From contig NZ_DHYG01000010.1 in assembly GCF_002414005.1 (NCBI RefSeq), positions 1 through 6,740 of the forward strand: a stretch of 6,740 nt of DNA, given 5' to 3'. How positions within the stretch are numbered: position 1 is the stretch's first letter; each line of letters starts with the position of its first letter. This DNA is from Psychrobacter sp. UBA5136. Its GTDB lineage: Bacteria; Pseudomonadota; Gammaproteobacteria; Pseudomonadales; Moraxellaceae. Below, one piece after another: positions 6,606 to 6,740 of this stretch. Under the pieces are notes generated by a model. It was given only the letters and a program-made list of their open reading frames with translations, searched no databases and was not told where the DNA came from. The position numbers and the translations under genes were made by a program.

Positions 6606-6740
6606 TGCTTGCTGCGTACCAAGAGGCTGCGCAAAACTTATCCCCGTATTGCTGTCACACTTTTAAATTGAATCTACTATATTTATTTTGTTTAAAGTGA
6701 AGATATAGTGAGTGAAAAGTAATATCGATACATCACGCAC

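Noticed and set aside
6640..6648. TTATCCCCG resembling a DnaA box
   Set aside because: It is a single imperfect copy with no cluster, AT-rich unwinding element or dnaA/dnaN neighbour. It is not evidence for an origin.
6501..6709. Repeated TATAGT/ACTATA hexamers upstream of the regulator (6500, 6545, 6676, 6704)
   Set aside because: Spacing and orientation are irregular, and such hexamers are expected by chance in AT-rich DNA. One overlaps the proposed -10 box.
1..6740. CRISPR arrays, tRNA/rRNA genes, insertion sequences or attachment sites
   Set aside because: I looked on both strands and saw no regularly spaced direct repeats, cloverleaf-like sequences, transposase fragments or terminal repeats with target duplications.

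Overview
The window holds a choline-to-glycine-betaine osmoprotection locus, with all four genes on the minus strand. The proteins closely resemble gammaproteobacterial BetT, BetA and BetB. The moderate GC content, AT-rich intergenic DNA and protein character suggest a Moraxellaceae-type organism, possibly Psychrobacter. That assignment is inference from memory and was not searched.

In transcription order (right to left) the layout is as follows. Positions 6741-6480 are a leader with promoter-like elements and a dyad. Next comes a TetR-family regulator (6479-5904), then betB, betaine aldehyde dehydrogenase (5804-4290), and a 79-bp gap with a nested inverted repeat. betA, choline dehydrogenase (4174-2474), follows and ends in a clear intrinsic terminator (2429-2401). 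A roughly 240-bp regulatory region comes next, then betT, a choline transporter of the BCCT family (2157-112). A short stretch at the left edge may contain the end of a converging gene.

The genes form one pathway. BetT imports choline, BetA oxidises it at the membrane to betaine aldehyde, and BetB oxidises the aldehyde with NAD(P)+ to glycine betaine, a compatible solute. The TetR protein is the obvious local regulator. Its sequence looks unlike classical BetI, however, and betT is co-directional and downstream rather than divergent as in E. coli. The terminator implies two transcription units: regulator-betB-betA, and betT alone.

No new enzymatic system is visible. The points most worth checking are a pair of nearly identical AGGAA-N6-TTCCT dyads (upstream of the regulator and between betB and betA), the non-canonical regulator, and the possible occlusion of the betT ribosome binding site.
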